A DNA stretch of 64,000 nucleotides from the NCBI RefSeq assembly GCF_026625865.1, contig NZ_CP113067.1, positions 372,001 to 436,000 on the forward strand, written 5' to 3'. A program made the translations under genes and the position numbers. Within the stretch, counting starts at the first letter, position 1. Each line of letters begins with the position of its first letter. The notes beneath the pieces are model-generated. The model made no database searches. It saw nothing but the letters and a program-made list of their open reading frames with translations, and had not been told where the DNA came from. Shown here piece by piece: positions 60,744 to 64,000 of this stretch. This DNA is from Microbacterium sp. SL75 (lineage in GTDB: Bacteria; Actinomycetota; Actinomycetes; Actinomycetales; Microbacteriaceae).

Positions 60744-61064
60744 ATGACCGAACAGCGCATCGACCTCGGCCTCACCTCGGCCCCCGCCGGCGGCTGCGGC
60801 GACGGCTGCGGGTGCAAGAGCGCGGCATCCACCCCCGCCGTCGCCTCGGACGAGGCGTCCTCCGTCGTGCTCCGCGTCGAGGGGATGACCTGCGAGCACT
60901 GCGTTCGCGCCGTGAGCGAAGAGCTCAACGCGCTCGACGGCGTGGAGGTCGTCGACGTCGACCTGCGTGCGGGCGACGCCTCGCTCGTGCGCATCACGGG
61001 TTCAGCCGACGAGGCCGCTCTCACCGCGGCGATCGACGAGGCCGGGTACACCCTAGTCCGGTGA
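60744..61064 (+). CDS. copZ: heavy-metal-associated (CopZ-like) chaperone with Cys-rich N-terminus
   Basis: 106 residues. C-terminal HMA domain (about 41-105) with the metal site GMTCEHC (Cys50, Cys53). The N-terminal 25 residues add a Gly/Cys cluster (GGCGDGCGCK: Cys18, Cys22, Cys24), an extra likely metal site rarely present in CopZ. It follows csoR in the same operon. Usually a P-type copper ATPase follows; here there is none, the next gene being on the opposite strand. Confidence 0.9.
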   Translation: MTEQRIDLGLTSAPAGGCGDGCGCKSAASTPAVASDEASSVVLRVEGMTCEHCVRAVSEELNALDGVEVVDVDLRAGDASLVRITGSADEAALTAAIDEAGYTLVR

Positions 61065-61125
61065 CCGGATGCCGCAGGCACGGCGATCCCTCACCCTCGG
61101 GAATCCGCTCCGCGTGGCGCGTGCC

Positions 61126-61416
61126 TCAGAAGACGCGACGCACCAGCGCGTCGACGGCCGCGTGGAACGTGAGGTGCTGCGAGATCTCGACAGCGCGGTC
61201 GTAGCGCGGTCCGCCGAGCGCCACGAACACGGCGCCGACGACTTCGACGTATCCGACGATGTACCCCTCGCGGGCGACCTCGTACAGATCGAGATCAACG
61301 CGCGTCCAGGGGATCTCGGTGAGGGCGGGCGTAGTCGAGGAGGGGGCCGCTTTCGCCGCGGCGCGAGCCGCGGCCTTCGATGATCCCGGGCGACTGAGGG
61401 GTGCTTCCATGACCAT
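61126..61416 (-). CDS. hypothetical protein, 96 aa
   Basis: Ala-rich N-terminal 30 residues, then a predicted small globular part (WTRVDLDLYEVAREGYIVGYVEVVGAVFVAL) and a helical end. No recognised domain. AAGGAG lies upstream of ATG 61416. A GTCAAG box (61487-61482 on this strand) precedes it. Confidence 0.65.
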   Translation of the reverse strand: MVMEAPLSRPGSSKAAARAAAKAAPSSTTPALTEIPWTRVDLDLYEVAREGYIVGYVEVVGAVFVALGGPRYDRAVEISQHLTFHAAVDALVRRVF

Positions 61417-61515
61417 GCGACGACTCCTTGGCTCCTCCAGGTCATCCCAGAGTGCGCTGTCCGCCCCCGAACCGCGCGGCCCTTGACGCGACGGCGGATC
61501 ACGGATACGTCGGGA

Positions 61516-62061
61516 TCAGCCGACGCTGCGCGCGGGGCGACCGCGGCGTGGGCGCTGCTCCGACAGGTCGAACGGCTCCACCCCCGCGGTGAGCGATTCG
61601 ACCTCATCGAGCCACCGGAGGTCCGCCTCGAGCCGCGCACGGCGCGCCGCCTGCACGATGGCGGCGGGAACGGCATCCGTCCGCTCCTCCCGCACCTCGG
61701 CGAGCGCCGCACGGACCGCTTCGCGCTGGACCGACAGGATGCCGGGCACATCCGCTCCCGGGAGCGTCACCGCGAGGGCGAGCTTGAGGGCGACGTCGTC
61801 GCGCCCCTCGACCAGCGAGGCACCGCCCAGCCACGCTCGCACCTCGACGCGGCCCTCGGCGGTCAGCTCCCACAGCACGCGCGCCTCGTCGTCGAGGCCG
61901 GCGCCCTGCACCAGCCCGTCGCGCTCGAGGCGCTCGAGGGTCGTGTACACCTGGCCGACATTGACCCGCGCTCCGGTACGCCGCTCGTATTCGGCCCGCA
62001 GCTGAGAGCCGTAGCAGGTGCCGCGGTCGAGGATCGCGAGCAGGCTCAGACGGACGGACAC
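61516..62061 (-). CDS. PadR family transcriptional regulator
   Basis: 181 residues. N-terminal PadR winged helix (LSLLAILDRGTCYGSQLRAEYERRTGARVNVGQVYTTLERLERDGLV at about 3-50) with a C-terminal helical dimerisation domain. The GTG at 62061 follows GGAGG. It is divergent from cydAB across 131 nt, but the palindrome there is of GntR/FCD rather than PadR type. Confidence 0.88.
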   Translation of the reverse strand: MSVRLSLLAILDRGTCYGSQLRAEYERRTGARVNVGQVYTTLERLERDGLVQGAGLDDEARVLWELTAEGRVEVRAWLGGASLVEGRDDVALKLALAVTLPGADVPGILSVQREAVRAALAEVREERTDAVPAAIVQAARRARLEADLRWLDEVESLTAGVEPFDLSEQRPRRGRPARSVG

Positions 62062-62151
62062 GGCGCCTCCAGGCGGGTCAGAAATGACTTGCCGAGTATA
62101 TCGTTCGACGCCGAGGGATCCCCCGACGCGCCGAGGAGGCCCGGCGTAGCA

Positions 62152-62166
62152 TGTGGTCTGACCACA
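62152..62166. promoter_or_regulatory. perfect palindrome upstream of cydA, GntR/FCD-type operator
   Basis: TGTGGTC-T-GACCACA is a perfect 15-bp dyad containing TGGTCTGACCA, the core bound by FCD-class GntR regulators such as LldR, FadR and PdhR relatives. It lies 27 nt before the cydA ATG. Confidence 0.75.
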
Positions 62167-62192
62167 CATTCCGGTTCGATCGGAGGCTCCTC

Positions 62193-63632
62193 ATGGAGTG
62201 GCTCGACCCCCTCGCCCTAGCCCGCTGGCAGTTCGGGTTGACGACGCTGTACCACTTCCTCTTCGTGCCTCTGACGCTCGGCATGTCGCTCATCGTGGCG
62301 ATCTTCCAGACCGCCTGGTATCGGACGGGAGACGTGCGATGGCTTCACATCACGCGCTTCTTCGGGAAGATCTTCCTCATCAACTTCGCCATGGGCGTGG
62401 TCACCGGAATCGTCCAGGAATTCCAGTTCGGAATGAACTGGTCGGCGTACTCGCGCTTCGTCGGCGACGTGTTCGGCGCCCCCCTCGCCTTCGAGGGACT
62501 GCTCGCCTTCTTCCTCGAGGCGACCTTCATCGGCCTCTGGATCTTCGGCTGGGACAAGCTCCCGCGCCTCGCGCACCTCGCGAGCATCTGGATGGCGTCG
62601 ATCGGCGCCACCCTGTCGGCCTACTTCATCATCGCCGCGAACGCCTTCATGCAGAACCCGGTCGGTTACCAGATGTCGGCCGACGGCCACCGCGCCGAGC
62701 TCGTCGACTTCTGGGCGATGCTCACCAATCCCGTCGCCCTCGCGGCCTTCCCGCACACGATCTTCGCGGGCTGGATGTTCGCCGCGATGGTCGTCGTCGC
62801 CGTCTCGGCCTGGCACATGGCACGCGGTCGCAACACCGACATGATGCGCAAGACGCTCCGCTTCGGCCTGTGGTCGACGCTGGTGTCTTTCGTGCTCGTC
62901 GCGATCGTGGGCGACCAGCTGAGCCTGGTCATGGTCGCCACGCAGCCGATGAAGATGGCGGCGGCCGAGGCGACCTTCAACACCGTCTGCGGACAGGATG
63001 CCTCGTTCTCGATCTTCACGCTCGGAACGCCCGACGGAACGAGCGAGCTGTTCTCGATCCGCGTGCCCTTCCTGCTCAGCATCCTCTCCACGCACTCGCT
63101 CGACGGCTGCGTCGAGGGCATCAACGACCTGAACACCCTCTACAGCCAGCAGATGTTCCCCCAGTTCGCCGACCAGGTCGACGGCAACTTCGCCCCCGTG
63201 CTCTGGGTCACCTACTGGGCCTTCCGCTGGATGATCGCGCTCGGCGGGATCGCTGCGCTCGTCAGCGTCGCGGGCCTCTGGGTCACCCGCAAGAAGGCGA
63301 CCCGTCCGGTCGCCCCGTGGATGTGGCGCGTGGCGATCTGGGCCGCTCCCCTGCCGATGCTCGCGAGCCTCGTCGGCTGGATCTTCACCGAGATGGGCCG
63401 TCAGCCCTGGATCGTGTTCGGCCTCATGCTCACGCAGGACGGGGTCTCCCCCAGCGTCCCCGGCTGGAGCGTGCTCATCTCACTGATCGCCTTCACCCTC
63501 GTCTACGTCACCCTCGCCGTCGTGGAGTTCGGCCTCATCGTGAAGTTCGCGCAGAAGGGCCCCGAGCCCCTGCCCGATCCCGACGCCGAGCGAGACGACT
63601 CGGTCGAGAACACCCCGACCACGGTCTACTAG
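62193..63632 (+). CDS. cydA: cytochrome bd ubiquinol oxidase subunit I
   Basis: 479 residues, the usual length of short-Q-loop CydA. Begins MEWLDPLALARWQFGLTTLYHFLF with a heme-ligand His at 21; conserved FGMNWSAYSRFVGDVFGAPL near 78-97 and GDQLSLVMVATQPMKM near 245. Transfers electrons from quinol to oxygen, with high affinity and no proton pumping. GGAGG lies 6 nt before the ATG; the in-frame ATG at 62151 is inside the operator and unlikely. Confidence 0.95.
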   Translation: MEWLDPLALARWQFGLTTLYHFLFVPLTLGMSLIVAIFQTAWYRTGDVRWLHITRFFGKIFLINFAMGVVTGIVQEFQFGMNWSAYSRFVGDVFGAPLAFEGLLAFFLEATFIGLWIFGWDKLPRLAHLASIWMASIGATLSAYFIIAANAFMQNPVGYQMSADGHRAELVDFWAMLTNPVALAAFPHTIFAGWMFAAMVVVAVSAWHMARGRNTDMMRKTLRFGLWSTLVSFVLVAIVGDQLSLVMVATQPMKMAAAEATFNTVCGQDASFSIFTLGTPDGTSELFSIRVPFLLSILSTHSLDGCVEGINDLNTLYSQQMFPQFADQVDGNFAPVLWVTYWAFRWMIALGGIAALVSVAGLWVTRKKATRPVAPWMWRVAIWAAPLPMLASLVGWIFTEMGRQPWIVFGLMLTQDGVSPSVPGWSVLISLIAFTLVYVTLAVVEFGLIVKFAQKGPEPLPDPDAERDDSVENTPTTVY

Positions 63633-63641
63633 GAGCCCCTC

Positions 63642-64000
63642 ATGGATCTCGCATACCTCTGGTTCTGGATCGTCGCCTTCCTCTTCGTCGGTTACTTCGT
63701 GCTGGACGGGTTCGACTTCGGCGTCGGCATGTCGATCCCCTTCCTCGGCAAGGACGACATCGCCCGCCGCCAGATCATCAACACGATCGGCCCCGTCTGG
63801 GACCTCAACGAGACCTGGGTGATCGTCGCCGGTGCCGCGCTGTTCGCGTCCTTCCCCGAGTGGTACGCGACCCTGTTCAGCGGCTTCTATCTGCCCCTCC
63901 TGGCGATCCTGATCGCCCTGATCGCCCGCGGTGTCTCGTTCGAATACCGCCACCAGCGCGAGTCCCTGAAGTGGAAGCGCACCTTCGACCGCATGATCGT
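63642..64000 (+). CDS. cydB: cytochrome bd oxidase subunit II (3' end beyond window)
   Basis: 119 codons visible. Begins MDLAYLWFWIVAFLFVGYFVLDGFDFGVG (the family's GYFVLDGFDFGVGM segment at 17-30), with WDLNETWVIVAGAA near 58-71, where most relatives have WDGNEVW. Starts 9 nt after cydA stop in the same operon. Confidence 0.95.
   Translation, partial: MDLAYLWFWIVAFLFVGYFVLDGFDFGVGMSIPFLGKDDIARRQIINTIGPVWDLNETWVIVAGAALFASFPEWYATLFSGFYLPLLAILIALIARGVSFEYRHQRESLKWKRTFDRMI

Noticed and set aside
62151..62192. cydA start at ATG 62151
   Set aside because: It lies inside the TGGTC palindrome and would add 14 residues not found in CydA; ATG 62193 has GGAGG and family-consistent N-terminus.
1..64000. 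CRISPR array, prophage or insertion sequence
   Set aside because: No direct-repeat/spacer pattern, transposase, integrase or phage structural gene was seen; the only tandem repeat is the 21-bp array in a coding region.

Overview
The window comes from a high-GC actinobacterium, most likely Microbacteriaceae and plausibly Microbacterium. This rests on very high GC at third codon positions, many GTG starts, ATGA/GTGA stop-start overlaps, and family-level gene content; no rRNA or ribosomal marker is present, so the genus is an inference. Most of the window reads as ordinary chromosome, densely packed, with one visibly foreign patch at about 12.0-14.0 kb.

Layout. 1-7.2 kb: a minus-strand glycan locus with a GH38 alpha-mannosidase (cut by the window edge), two sugar ABC permeases, a lipoprotein binding protein, a ROK repressor and a ROK sugar kinase; no ATPase is encoded locally. 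7.4-12.0 kb: a MoxR / DUF58 / transglutaminase operon. 12.1-14.2 kb: a lower-GC accessory patch with a Schlafen/AlbA_2-type protein and a VbhA-like antitoxin / Fic toxin pair, abutting a tRNA-Ser(GGA). 14.2-24.4 kb: MgtC-like protein, an amidase / amino-acid permease / proline-iminopeptidase operon divergent from a GntR regulator, a MerR / GNAT pair, a SulP transporter, AraC and MarR regulators. 24.5-29.7 kb: a glycosyltransferase, then a compact biosynthetic cluster (type III polyketide synthase, methyltransferase, FAD hydroxylase and a convergent UbiA prenyltransferase).

29.7-44.6 kb has the look of a stress or stationary-phase neighbourhood: an SQR-like flavoprotein, an SRPBCC protein, an aldo/keto reductase, three small acidic low-complexity proteins, a 52-residue two-helix membrane protein, a YghA-type SDR, a GH15 glycosidase and Dps. 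Four of these genes share a two-part upstream signature, a CAA(C/G)-type box exactly 32 nt from a CTARCGT -10-like box, with a weaker copy at a fifth; this shared arrangement is the least expected feature of the window. The same region holds an LpqF-like serine hydrolase, a PepSY membrane protein and a nucleotide-sugar-epimerase-like gene broken by one in-frame amber codon.

45.0-64.0 kb: a Ski2-like/DUF3516 helicase, an LLM flavoprotein, a three-domain fusion protein (GNAT, ABM monooxygenase and DUF4440-like), YiaA-like membrane protein, RNase HI, 6-phosphogluconate dehydrogenase, a bifunctional-nuclease-domain protein, a two-component system next to an FtsX/LolD-type ABC exporter, a CsoR-CopZ copper module with a clear promoter and operator, a PadR regulator, and cydAB (cydB cut by the window edge) preceded by a perfect TGGTC-type palindrome typical of GntR/FCD regulators. 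Several genes appear leaderless, with a TANNNT -10 box only 5-6 nt before the start codon.
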